64,000 nt of DNA from assembly GCA_019775845.1 (NCBI GenBank), contig JADQAV010000028.1, forward strand, positions 744,001-808,000. Reading direction: 5' to 3'. Position 1 is the stretch's first letter, and every line of letters begins with the position of its first letter. A program made the translations under genes and the position numbers. Shown here piece by piece: positions 1 to 8,627 of this stretch. The notes under the pieces are model-generated. The model was not told the DNA's origin. It saw only the letters and a list, made by a program, of their open reading frames with translations, and searched no databases. The stretch is from Myrmaecium sp. VS I D KN 1 (taxonomy: Eukaryota; Ascomycota; Dothideomycetes; Valsariales; Valsariaceae).

Positions 1-636
1 AGGACTTCACAGGTCTCCCCGAGTGTGCCGCCGATGCAATCTACAGCGCTCTAGCCGCAACGACATGCGCAGTCACAGACATCGTCTGCCTCTGCACCGA
101 TCCCACCTTGCACAACACGCTGATGGACGCCGTCCTCACCAGCTGCACTCCCGCGGAGCAAGCCCGTACGTCGTCTCCAACCCGCCCATTCCAACCTGCA
201 GCTAGGCCCAGTTGACCGCTGACCATCGTGCACAGAAGCCCAAGCGTACGCCAACAAGCTGTGTCCGACGTCGAGCAGTGCCGCTGCCAGCACCACCACC
301 AGCACGACAAGCACCGAGTCCTCGACGACCACCGTACCGACGGCGGAGATCACGTCCCCCAGCACCATTGCTACCACCGGCTCCACAGCAACCACGTTCG
401 CCATCGCCACGGGGAGCCCTGCCTTCACCAGCACCACTGCCGTCGCCACCACCACCACCACCTCGAAGTCATCGGCTGCGCTCACTACGACGGCCAGCAG
501 CGGGACCACCGCACTCAAATCCACTGTCACCCAGTACGAAGGCGCGGCGACGACGTTTCCCGAGGTCGGGACGGTGAGGCTGTGGAGCGTGGCCTTTGCG
601 ATGGTGGGGATGGGGTGGATCTTTGCGGAATTGTGA
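1..636 (+). CDS. CFEM-domain GPI-anchored cell-surface protein, 3' part
   Basis: Partial gene: the start lies before the window. The frame opens at base 3, with exons 3-165 and 236-636 and a 70-bp GT-AG intron. The visible part is 187 residues. It begins in a CFEM domain: six cysteines with CFEM-like spacing are seen (PEC, TTC, IVCLC, TSC, KLC), so the first two of the usual eight must be upstream. CFEM is a fungus-specific extracellular fold, known in some members to bind haem. A Ser/Thr-rich stalk of about 110 residues follows, then a C-terminal hydrophobic tail (LWSVAFAMVGMGWIFAEL) typical of a GPI-anchor signal. The product should sit in the plasma membrane or cell wall. Haem binding cannot be judged because the metal-ligand region is cut off. 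The next gene is convergent. Confidence 0.85.
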
Positions 637-1381
637 GAGCGTCTTTTGGGTTCTGCCCTTCCTTCTATTCATATCTCCGGGCCGTGGCTTCCTCACTCAC
701 GCTCTCTCTTACTCCAACATATACTCTCTTTCTTGACCGGTAATCCACCTAATCTGATGTGAAGGGACTTGCATGGAAAAGAAATTATAGATAATACTAG
801 AGACTTGAAAACCATTGCCATTTGCAGTTTGTCTCTGCCCAGAAAGTATTTTCTCTCTCTGATATGCACTGTACTGTATAAAGGGTATCCACATCAGAAC
901 GCCAGAGAGCTTCGGCACATGATATTTGATCCCTAGACCACTGTCGCTGCTAGGCAGCCCGGGTCGTAATGAAAAGATAGGAAGCAACGCCGGGATAGGA
1001 AGATTGTTTCCCATGAGTGAAAAGAAAAGATAGCTTCCGATAAACAGAAAGAGAAGAGAGTTTCCGATGAATAAAAAGAAAAGAGAATCTCCTGTGAATG
1101 CAAGGAAAACAAAAGAAAAGAAAAAAAAATACTGTAAGCAGAACTCTGCATATCTCCGCTAACCATTCGCTTTGGTTGTTCTTCTGATTCTTGCGGGGAT
1201 CCTTTGATGTTTTTTTAGCAATGGATGTGTCCTTGAAATAGTCGACCTCGATCTCTTGTCGAGCCGGCTTCCGAGATCTTGATCTCGACGTTTGGAAACT
1301 CAATCGTTTTCTCGTGATTATGATGGCGTTGGGACTACGACCTGGGAATCTCGAACAGCGGGAAAGATCTCGTTCCTGCCC
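637..1381. other. convergent intergenic region
   Basis: This is the 3' flank shared by two convergent genes. Apart from a 27-bp tandem repeat at 1007-1114 and the A-rich stretch after it, I see nothing that looks coding or structured. Confidence 0.6.
1007..1114. repeat. 27-bp tandem repeat, about four copies
   Basis: Four consecutive 27-bp units start at 1007, 1034, 1061 and 1088. Each begins with a pyrimidine-rich start such as TTTCCGATGA and ends purine-rich (AAAAAGAAAAGAGAA-like). The copies differ at several positions each, the fourth most of all. The unit length is a multiple of three and leaves the minus strand open, giving 9-residue repeats, but there is no sign of a gene. Confidence 0.7.
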
Positions 1382-2659
1382 TCACAAGGTGGCAATGAGA
1401 GCAACCGCCAGACCAAGGATCATGTTGAGGCACTTCGCAATCAGAACCTCGTGACTCTCGCTACTTAGCACCATTGTAGAGGCTCCAGGGGGAAGCGATC
1501 TGCCGGTGCAATCGACCGGCATATGGGCGATCTTGTTGTAGCAAAGGGAGACCGAAGCCGGGACCTTGGGAGTCATGGTCATGGTCGCCATGGATGTAGA
1601 GTTTTGAGTAGGAGTTATAGTCATGAAAGAAGACGTATTCTTGCCAGTGGGCGCAACGGTGCTGCTGGTCAGGGTAGCAGAAACATTCACCGGAATGGTG
1701 ATGTTGATGGCACCGTAAGGGAAGGGCTTGGATCCGGCTATGGTATAATGGACACCGGTACGATTCATGCGAACGCAGGGATAAGTGATCGACTCATTCA
1801 AGACGCCCAGACGGAGCGTAGCGGTGCACCAATCGTGCTGGAGACACGAAGGGATAGTGCCGGTGTACCGAGTCTCAGCCGGGACACTTGGGCCAGATAT
1901 ATTCAGGCAAAGGTAGAGAGCCTTCTTGTTGACTTGGCTTTCACCATCTGCAAGGCAAAGATCGTACGGTGGGCAAGCCGCCTGGCTGGCGAATCCTCCA
2001 GAGATCTTGGACGCATTTGATGGCACAGCTGCCACACCCGGAAGGTCGACTGCTTCTGAAGGAGTCAGCGAGTGGATCTCGGTCAACCAGGGCCAGAAAG
2101 TCTTCTCACGGGGAATCAAAGGACTATAACCGCTGACGGTACTGGTAATGTCCACGGTAGTGATGTTGACGACGCTAGCCTTTGAAGTTTCGGTCTGGTA
2201 TACGGTAGATGGAACGACTTCGGTCGCAGACTGGATGGTCGCAGTCTGATTCGCAACTATGATCGAAGTCACGGCGGCGGTCATGATAGGAAGCTCGAGA
2301 GTGCTTATGGGGCTTGCATAGTCTGAAGCAAATGCCTTCAGGTACGTAGCATTGCTGTTTGCCGGGCCCGTTGAATTGCCGATATGGTAATCCGTGACAC
2401 ATGCTGCCACGATCGCGCCAAACACGGCGAAGCCGATGATGACACTGACACAGTAGCATACGAATGCCCTTGGTTTGCGGCGATAATAAGATCGGAGGTT
2501 TGCAATGGTACAGGTTGAGATCATCTCACGGACCAAGTCGAGACACCCGCACTTGTTCTCATGTTCAGTAACGCCATCATTCTGTTCAGTGTTAGCGACC
2601 AAGGTTGGGGTTGATGATAATATATAAAACTCAAGTACCGGGTTGTTAGTGGCTGGCAT
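1382..2659 (-). CDS. unknown single-pass membrane protein with a Ser/Thr/Asn-rich ectodomain
   Basis: One uninterrupted 425-residue frame; I do not recognise the family. Residues 1-64 are polar and include a CGC pair. One strong membrane segment lies at about 66-88 (CYCVSVIIGFAVFGAIVAAC). After it comes a long region rich in Ser, Thr and N-glycosylation sequons (NST, NAT, NQT, NIT), then a cysteine-bearing block at about 225-300 (CPPYDLCL, YLCL, CLQHDWC). The last residues are hydrophobic (LNMILGLAVALIATL), either a second membrane segment or a GPI-like tail. The likely topology is type II with a glycosylated exterior. It could be a cell-surface or secretory-pathway protein; no catalytic motif is visible. 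Confidence 0.7.
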   Translation of the reverse strand: MPATNNPVLEFYILSSTPTLVANTEQNDGVTEHENKCGCLDLVREMISTCTIANLRSYYRRKPRAFVCYCVSVIIGFAVFGAIVAACVTDYHIGNSTGPANSNATYLKAFASDYASPISTLELPIMTAAVTSIIVANQTATIQSATEVVPSTVYQTETSKASVVNITTVDITSTVSGYSPLIPREKTFWPWLTEIHSLTPSEAVDLPGVAAVPSNASKISGGFASQAACPPYDLCLADGESQVNKKALYLCLNISGPSVPAETRYTGTIPSCLQHDWCTATLRLGVLNESITYPCVRMNRTGVHYTIAGSKPFPYGAINITIPVNVSATLTSSTVAPTGKNTSSFMTITPTQNSTSMATMTMTPKVPASVSLCYNKIAHMPVDCTGRSLPPGASTMVLSSESHEVLIAKCLNMILGLAVALIATL

Positions 2660-2897
2660 CTTGAACGATTTCCGAGAGTCGATTTCGAAAGGAAGCTGCT
2701 AAAGCAAGACAAGATCTTGGACGACGAATGGAGACGGTAAGAAAAGAAGCTGAGGTTTGCAAGATGAACTTTTTCGTCTCAGTTAATGTGCAGGCGACTG
2801 ACGCTAACTTCCGGGCACCTGCAGGGCAGAGCACGTGAATCAACAGACAGGCAAATGTTATTGAAGGCTCTAAGACCTAATTGTCGGTGAGAATGGA

Positions 2898-3594
2898 TCA
2901 GTCTCGGTACATGTCTTCCAGGTATTGTAGCATCTTCCGCTGCAGAACAACACGTTCCTTGGGCAAGATGAGTTCTGGCTTGGTGCCAAAGAACGGCACC
3001 CCCAGATGCTTCAGCTCGGATTCCATGGCGAGGACCATTTCCTTAGAAGCACCGTAAACCTTTCTGTCATATTCCTCGAGTTCTTTTACCTGCTCCCTTC
3101 GGCGCTCTTCCGCATCCCCTTGGTAGGGGCCTGTGTATTTCTTCAGGATTTCAACGCGTCCTTCCCACCTACTGGGGGTTAGAGAGTCCTTGAGACATTT
3201 GTAGACCGGACCTACCATTGTTTCTCATGCTTATGTTGCTCGTGGATCAACTGTCATGCATTATTAAGAAGGTGTTCGGTCGGCCGATTGCTACCAGACT
3301 CACCCTTCGGATGTGCAATCTAAAGTCCGAATTTCGTGCGGACATCTTGGTTACACATCGCAGGCCTTGGGACCATTCGATGATAGTGGCGGGATCAGTC
3401 AAGGAAAGGGTCTCCGTACGAGCCTCATGAGCCTTCCGAGGATCATATGCTGGAATCTGCGGCGCCTGTGCTGGGATGCCTAGATGAGGCTGCGGCACTG
3501 CAACAGGAGGTGCTTGGTTCTTCGGAGCCAGCCTTGCGAGAGTCGCCAGCACTGACTGTAGGTCCGGCACTGGTGCACCGCCGGTCCCTTCCAT
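2898..3594 (-). CDS. DUF2458-like fungal protein of unknown function
   Basis: Three exons, 3594-3304, 3250-3216 and 3168-2898, separated by introns of 53 and 47 bp; together they encode 198 residues in frame. The N-terminus is Pro/Ala-rich with PQIPAYDPRKAHEARTETL. Spliced, the middle exon supplies LIHEQHKHEKQWWEGR, which strongly resembles the conserved core of the fungus-specific DUF2458 family. The remainder is a charged helical region and a short conserved tail (LGVPFF, LQRKMLQYLEDMYRD). No function is established that I can cite. The gene is divergent from the COX14-like gene with 460 bp between start codons. The 35-nt middle exon is easily missed, so automatic models may split this gene. 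Confidence 0.72.
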
Positions 3595-4054
3595 CGCCGG
3601 ATGTGTGCTATCAAAAAAGAGACAGGAAGATGGGATGTCTGTTGACGTGACGCGATCAAGTCCAGGAGGACGGAAGACTGATTTAAGAAAGCGAAAACGG
3701 AATGACGCAAAGGAACATGACTTTTGATGCTGGACAAGAAAATACGGAGTATCACAGGTTGAAGTGCAGTGCTACAGAATAAACAGAGAAAGTTGCAGCT
3801 CTTTGAAGTTCTACCACGGACATAACTCGCCTTGCACATGAAAGGGAAGTCGCAGGTTGAGCGGGCGGTGTTGGAGTTGATAGCAATGAGCGGACGGCAC
3901 TTCCCGGGTCAATCTCGATCGACGATATCGACGGGCCCTCACCAAAAACCTCAGCAGTTCAGTTGATTCCTCCGCGCCCGTCTCCACGCTCCGCACATAA
4001 TCAGCTCCTCCGCCATATTTAAGAGCGATAATTTCGATATACCCCTCCAGCAAC
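3595..4054. promoter_or_regulatory. divergent promoter of the DUF2458-like and COX14-like genes
   Basis: The 460 bp between two oppositely directed start codons must hold both promoters. No specific factor site could be assigned by eye. Confidence 0.5.
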
Positions 4055-4932
4055 ATGGCACGATCGCCACAAGATGCTACCCGCTTCACGCCGACAGGCC
4101 CGCACGCTTCCCGAGCGTCGACGATCGCCTTCTCCTCCCCTCCGCCCCCAAACGAGACGCCCCAGCAGAAGATTGCCCGGTTACGAGAGGCATCGCGGAG
4201 GGCAAAGCTGGCGCAAGAGAGCAAGTACGACAAAATTGTTGCAAGGGGACGGGTGTGGGCGGACAGGGCACACAGGTTCACCACCATGTCGCTGATCATC
4301 GGCACGGGTAAGCCAGATCGCCATAGCTTTTAGAGCTTGGGGCATGCTCCTCTTGGCTCTTTGAAAGACAACCGAGTTAATTGGCATGATATTCAGGACT
4401 GATCACCGTGGTCGCCGTCTTTTCGCTTAGCGACATGGTTCTCTACAACCGACGGAAGCGGGAGGAGTTCTTCACCGAGCAACAGAAGAAGATGGTGGAG
4501 GAGCTTAAGGCTGTCCAGAAGGCTATCACCGAAGGCACCGCAACCCAGGAACAGATCGCCTTCCTGAACGAGCAGGTAGCAGCGGCGAGAGCGGCGCGGG
4601 ATGCGGAGGAGGCTAAGAAGAGCAAGCGCGGTATCTTTAAGAGGCTGTTCGGAGGCAGCACTACGGCGGGAGAGGAGGCCGGCGCAGCTGCGCAATCGAC
4701 AAAGGAGTCTGTGACGGAGGCAGTGCAGGCTGCAAGGGCCGGCGCGACCGAGGCTAAGGCGGGAATTATGGAGAGTGTCGATAAAATGAAGAAAGAGGCA
4801 GAGCATATCACGGAACGCGCCCAGGAAAAGGTACAGCCGACTGGTGGGCCCTTAGATCAAAAGGCGCAGGAGGTTACTGAAGTCGTGAAGGATAAATCGA
4901 AGGGTTGGACAAGCTGGCTGACCGGCCGGTAA
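4055..4932 (+). CDS. cox14: COX14-like cytochrome c oxidase assembly protein
   Basis: Exons 4055-4307 and 4397-4932 join in frame across an 89-bp intron to give 262 residues. The N-terminal third carries the COX14-type signature: a basic helix (YDKIVARGRVWADRAHRFT) running into a single membrane segment (MSLIIGTGLITVVAVFSLSD), then NRRKREEF. In yeast, Cox14 is a small inner-membrane protein that binds newly made Cox1 and links its synthesis to complex IV assembly. This protein is much longer than yeast Cox14 (about 70 residues). The extra C-terminal 150 residues are Ala/Glu/Lys-rich and probably helical or coiled coil, ending in KGWTSWLTGR. The same family call could cover related small mitochondrial membrane proteins; I am surer of the domain than of the exact orthology. 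Confidence 0.7.
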
Positions 4933-5184
4933 CTGAGATCTTGGTGGAATTCTGGGACGGGAAATGTCGCACGGCGGAGTTCGCACCTTCGTTTGTCTGT
5001 ATGATATACAATCGCTGCACGAATCTGCTGTATGATAGAAGCTGTACATTGGGACGGAGTCATTGGAGCCTGTTAGGTACAGAGGAGAGGCATTTGTTTT
5101 GTAAATGGGGTATCCAAAAAGTAAATATGACCTCCTATCATCCTTTCAAATGAGACGCCAGACGCCGTGTTACCCGTCAATCTC

Positions 5185-5820
5185 TCATCCTACATGACCT
5201 GGAATTGGAGCATAGCTTCGGCGCTCGCGGTATTTCTGGGGGAGGGTCAGTATAGCTACGCCGACGATCGGGGTCAATATCGAGCATACTTCAATCCACC
5301 CTTCTACCCAAGGCTGAAAGATAGCGTAGAGCAACAAGCCAACCGTGGCAATGACAAATATGAACACTACAGCCTGATCCTTGGCCGAGTCTCTCTCTGG
5401 ATCCATCCGTCAGCATTCTCTCGGTCCCAGCGGCCCTGGTATAAGAGGAACGTACGGAAGCAGGTCGTAAACACGTCCTCCTCCGTGGCCTTCTTGCAGA
5501 TTTCTAAGCCTTGATTCAGGCAGAACTGGCGGTTGCAATCATTGCAGGTTTTCTTAGAGCTGCGAGGCTCGAGCAGCCTATGAGACGTGGACGGGACAGA
5601 CTGTGGGCCGTTCAGAGGGATTATTGTACTGTTTGAGAAACAGGTACACTTGCAAAAGGAGGTCGGGTCTGCGAAACAGTATTAACGACACATCCATCGT
5701 CCGCAAGACAAGTGAGACAAAGCGAAAAGATGTGGAAAAGTACATACTGGCAGCGGAAGCGATGGAGAGGAGGCTGACAAAAGACAAGATGAAGAACAAT
5801 ATACTGTGTCTACGCTGCAT
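5185..5820 (-). CDS. small fungal secretory-pathway protein with a signal peptide and two C-terminal membrane segments
   Basis: Three exons, 5820-5748, 5668-5456 and 5396-5185, encode 165 residues in frame (introns 79 and 59 bp). The chosen ATG gives a clean signal peptide (MQRRHSILFFILSFVSLLS); an in-frame ATG nine codons upstream (5847) would spoil it. The mature part has a cysteine-rich luminal region (SFCKCTCF, KTCNDCNRQFC, EICKKATEEDVFTTCF) and then two hydrophobic helices (VVFIFVIATVGLLLYAIF and a second about 15 residues later). The spaced Cys and EEDVFTTCFQRDS motif is one I associate with a conserved, unnamed family of filamentous fungi. Function unknown. The gene is divergent from the nucleolar RRM gene with about 300 bp between starts. 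Confidence 0.75.
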
Positions 5821-6117
5821 GGTTGCTGGAGAGTAGACGCAGTGCAAAGAGCCTATGAGCGCAGCTGTGATGTTTCATAGAGGCATTGATGTGAGGGGGA
5901 GCTCTTCGGAGGTGATACAGCTCTCCGCCAATGGTGTGGTCCAAGCGCCCAATTTTCCAGACCCTGCGCGCCGTGTCAAGAAAATAAAATGTCCTGGGCG
6001 TAAGAGCTCCGAAATCGTCTACCCGTCCCACGTTCCCTTGATCAAATCACTATCAATACGTGCGCTACTACCGTCCGGGGACTATGTATCACGGCTGACC
6101 CTGTCATCGATCTGGAT

Positions 6118-7944
6118 ATGCCCACTACGACGACCCCGGCGCTTACAGCACCTGCCACCAGTACTGCGACGAGCCCTGAAGCAGGCTCAAACGCTCGTAC
6201 GCGCCTTCACATAACACCATTCAATCCCTCCCTGCTCGAGAAGATCATCCCGCCTACGGTTCTCCCGCAGGCGACTGGCATCTCCTACCACTCCGTCCAG
6301 ACCTTTCCCGAGAAAGGGTTCGGCTACGTCGAACTCCCCACCATGGAGGCTGAGAAGATCAAGAAGAAGCTCAACGGCTCGATCCTGAAGGGCTCCAAGA
6401 TTCGCATCGAAGAAGCCAAACCGCTCAAGAGGAGACAACCGGAAAGCGGAGATGAAGGGGACGTCGCTACCGGCGAGGAAAGGCAACGAAAGGCGAAGAG
6501 GTCGAAGAGCGAGAAGAGAAAGGAAAAGATAATTGATGGCGTTGAATTACCGGCTGAGCGGAGCGTCAAGCGCGGGTGGACGGCAACGCCTGCCGAGGTC
6601 AAGGAGAAGAAGAAGAAAGACAAGGACAAGAAGGACAAGAAGGACAAGAAGAAGCAGGCCAAGCACGTGCAGGTTTCGCAGTACACTACTGAGCCCGAGA
6701 TGCTGTTCCGGACCAGCTTGCCGCCCAATGTCGCTGCTGCGCTGCCCGAGAAGGAAGTCAAGAAGAAGGGCAAGGATAAGAAGTCGAAGGCGGGGAAGGA
6801 TGTGGTGGTCCATGAATTCGCTCACACTACGAAACACGCGGCATTCCTCAAAACCAGCCAGATCCCGAAGGATAGCAAACGGGCTGCTGAGTATGTGGAA
6901 GGCAAGGGCTGGGTAGACGAGGAGGGCAACGTGCTGGAGCCAGAGGTCAAGAGCAAAAGACCCAAGACCAAGGCGCCTGCACCTTCGCCAAAGCCATCGG
7001 CCACTTCGAAACCTGTCCTCAATAACGATCAAGGGACGAAGGGTGCCGACAAGGCGGCCTCAACAGAGAAGAAGGGGAAAAAATCCAAGTCCAAGAAGAT
7101 CGAAAGGCAGGCCACCCCGGAAAGCGAAAGCGAAAGCGATGCATCGTCCATCCTATCCACGAGCTCCTCAGACGTGAGCAGCATATCCTCTTCATCCGAC
7201 GCTCAGTCCGAGTCCGAGTCCAATCCTGAGTCCGACGCATCAGAAAGTTCCTCCGACTCCGAATCGGACGCAGACTCCACCACCTCCAGCCGGTCCCAAC
7301 CCAAAGCGACCAGCGCATCCACCGCCCCATCCGACAAACCCGCCACAGCAACAGACCAGCAAAAGAAAGACGTCCACCCCCTCGAAGCGCTCTTCAAGCG
7401 TCCCGCCCCAACCAGCGACGCCAGGCCCTCCACCGCCACCCAGCCCGCCCCAATCAACACCTCCTTCTCCTTCTTCGGCGGTGGCGGCGAGGACGACGAC
7501 GACAACAACGGTGACGAGACCATGGCCGACGACGTCGCCATCCCCGAAGCCTCTGCCTCCACCGACAACAATACCCGCGACCCGCACACCCCCTACACGA
7601 AGCAGGACATGCAGTTCCGCTCCCTGCGCTCCGGCGCCCCGACCCCGGACACCGCCGCCATCGGCGGCCGCTTCCGCACGCCCTGGGGCGCTGCCGCCGA
7701 CGAGTACCCGGAGGATGAGGAGGAGGAGGAGGAGGAGGACCCCGGCCAACGCGACGGTGCAGCTGCGGGCGGTCGGGCTGCGGAGAAGGACGAGGAGGAG
7801 GGAAAGGAGGAGGAGAGCGAGTTCGCCAAGTGGTTTTGGGAGAACCGGGGCGAGACGAATCGGGCGTGGAAGAAGCGGCGGCGGGAGGCGCTCAAGGCCC
7901 GTCGGCAGCGGGAGAACCGGAAGGCGGGGCGGAAGGTCGTGTGA
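6118..7944 (+). CDS. nucleolar RRM protein with acidic-serine tract (Nop8/SRP40-like)
   Basis: Single 608-residue exon. An RRM-like domain lies at about 28-102 (TRLHITPFNPSLLEKIIPP, then GFGYVEL as the RNP1-like strand and LKGSKIRIEEAKP). A lysine-rich nuclear/nucleolar stretch follows, including a run of KKDKKDKK-type repeats at about 165-180. A serine/acidic tract at about 338-395 recalls SRP40 and Nopp140. An acidic Glu run lies near 533-545 (GAG repeat), and the end is very basic (WKKRRREALKARRQRENR). This layout fits ribosome-biogenesis factors such as Nop8 or its metazoan relative NOL8, inferred from the architecture; the C-terminal FAKWFWENR motif may be diagnostic. Strong compositional bias means homology should be judged on the RRM and the C-terminus only. 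Confidence 0.75.
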   Translation: MPTTTTPALTAPATSTATSPEAGSNARTRLHITPFNPSLLEKIIPPTVLPQATGISYHSVQTFPEKGFGYVELPTMEAEKIKKKLNGSILKGSKIRIEEAKPLKRRQPESGDEGDVATGEERQRKAKRSKSEKRKEKIIDGVELPAERSVKRGWTATPAEVKEKKKKDKDKKDKKDKKKQAKHVQVSQYTTEPEMLFRTSLPPNVAAALPEKEVKKKGKDKKSKAGKDVVVHEFAHTTKHAAFLKTSQIPKDSKRAAEYVEGKGWVDEEGNVLEPEVKSKRPKTKAPAPSPKPSATSKPVLNNDQGTKGADKAASTEKKGKKSKSKKIERQATPESESESDASSILSTSSSDVSSISSSSDAQSESESNPESDASESSSDSESDADSTTSSRSQPKATSASTAPSDKPATATDQQKKDVHPLEALFKRPAPTSDARPSTATQPAPINTSFSFFGGGGEDDDDNNGDETMADDVAIPEASASTDNNTRDPHTPYTKQDMQFRSLRSGAPTPDTAAIGGRFRTPWGAAADEYPEDEEEEEEEDPGQRDGAAAGGRAAEKDEEEGKEEESEFAKWFWENRGETNRAWKKRRREALKARRQRENRKAGRKVV

Positions 7945-8627
7945 TTTGGGAGATTGGGGGAGGGCTGCTGTCATGTTTGTTGCGAGGTCGAGGTAGTTGG
8001 ATATCATCTCAATGTGCCATGGAGTCGATGTCGGGGCCGATCCGATCTTGTGTGTGAAAGGGTTAGTGTGTCACAGTTATTGATCAAATCATGCGCATGA
8101 GCGAAAATGTAGTGATTTAGTTAAAATGTTGATATGATTTAGACTTCCTCTAATCAAAACAAAATCTAGTACCTTCACTACTTCAAAACGGAGTAATCTA
8201 CTACGGGAGAGAAAAGAGACTCTAAGAAAAAAATTCTAAGAGAACTGTCGGCACCAAGTGAAAGAGATATGACCGCCTCTGGTCTCTCTCATCTAATGCG
8301 TTCAGCTATGCAACCAGCCATATCTTGCCCTTTCTGGTCTTTCTAGACCGCTATCTAGAACAGAAATTAAAGGAAAACCATGCATACCGAACATAGGAAA
8401 CCTGACGGATGCGGAGAAGCAAAAGAAAACGAAGAGTAGAAACTAAACACCGTACTTCTAAAGCCAAGGAGAAAAAGTGACGGCCTCGGATGACCTTCTG
8501 ATGAAGGGAATGAGGTGATCGCGCCGGATCGAAACTCCGTAATAAGAAACAAAGTATTTAGAAAAATATTGTGGTACGGTGCAGACCGCAAGGCCTAGCA
8601 CCGCGGTAGCACATGCTCGACAAATGG
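7945..8627. other. convergent intergenic region
   Basis: The 683 bp between two convergent genes are AT-rich, with short poly-A and poly-T runs expected of 3' ends. No coding or structured element is visible. Confidence 0.5.
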
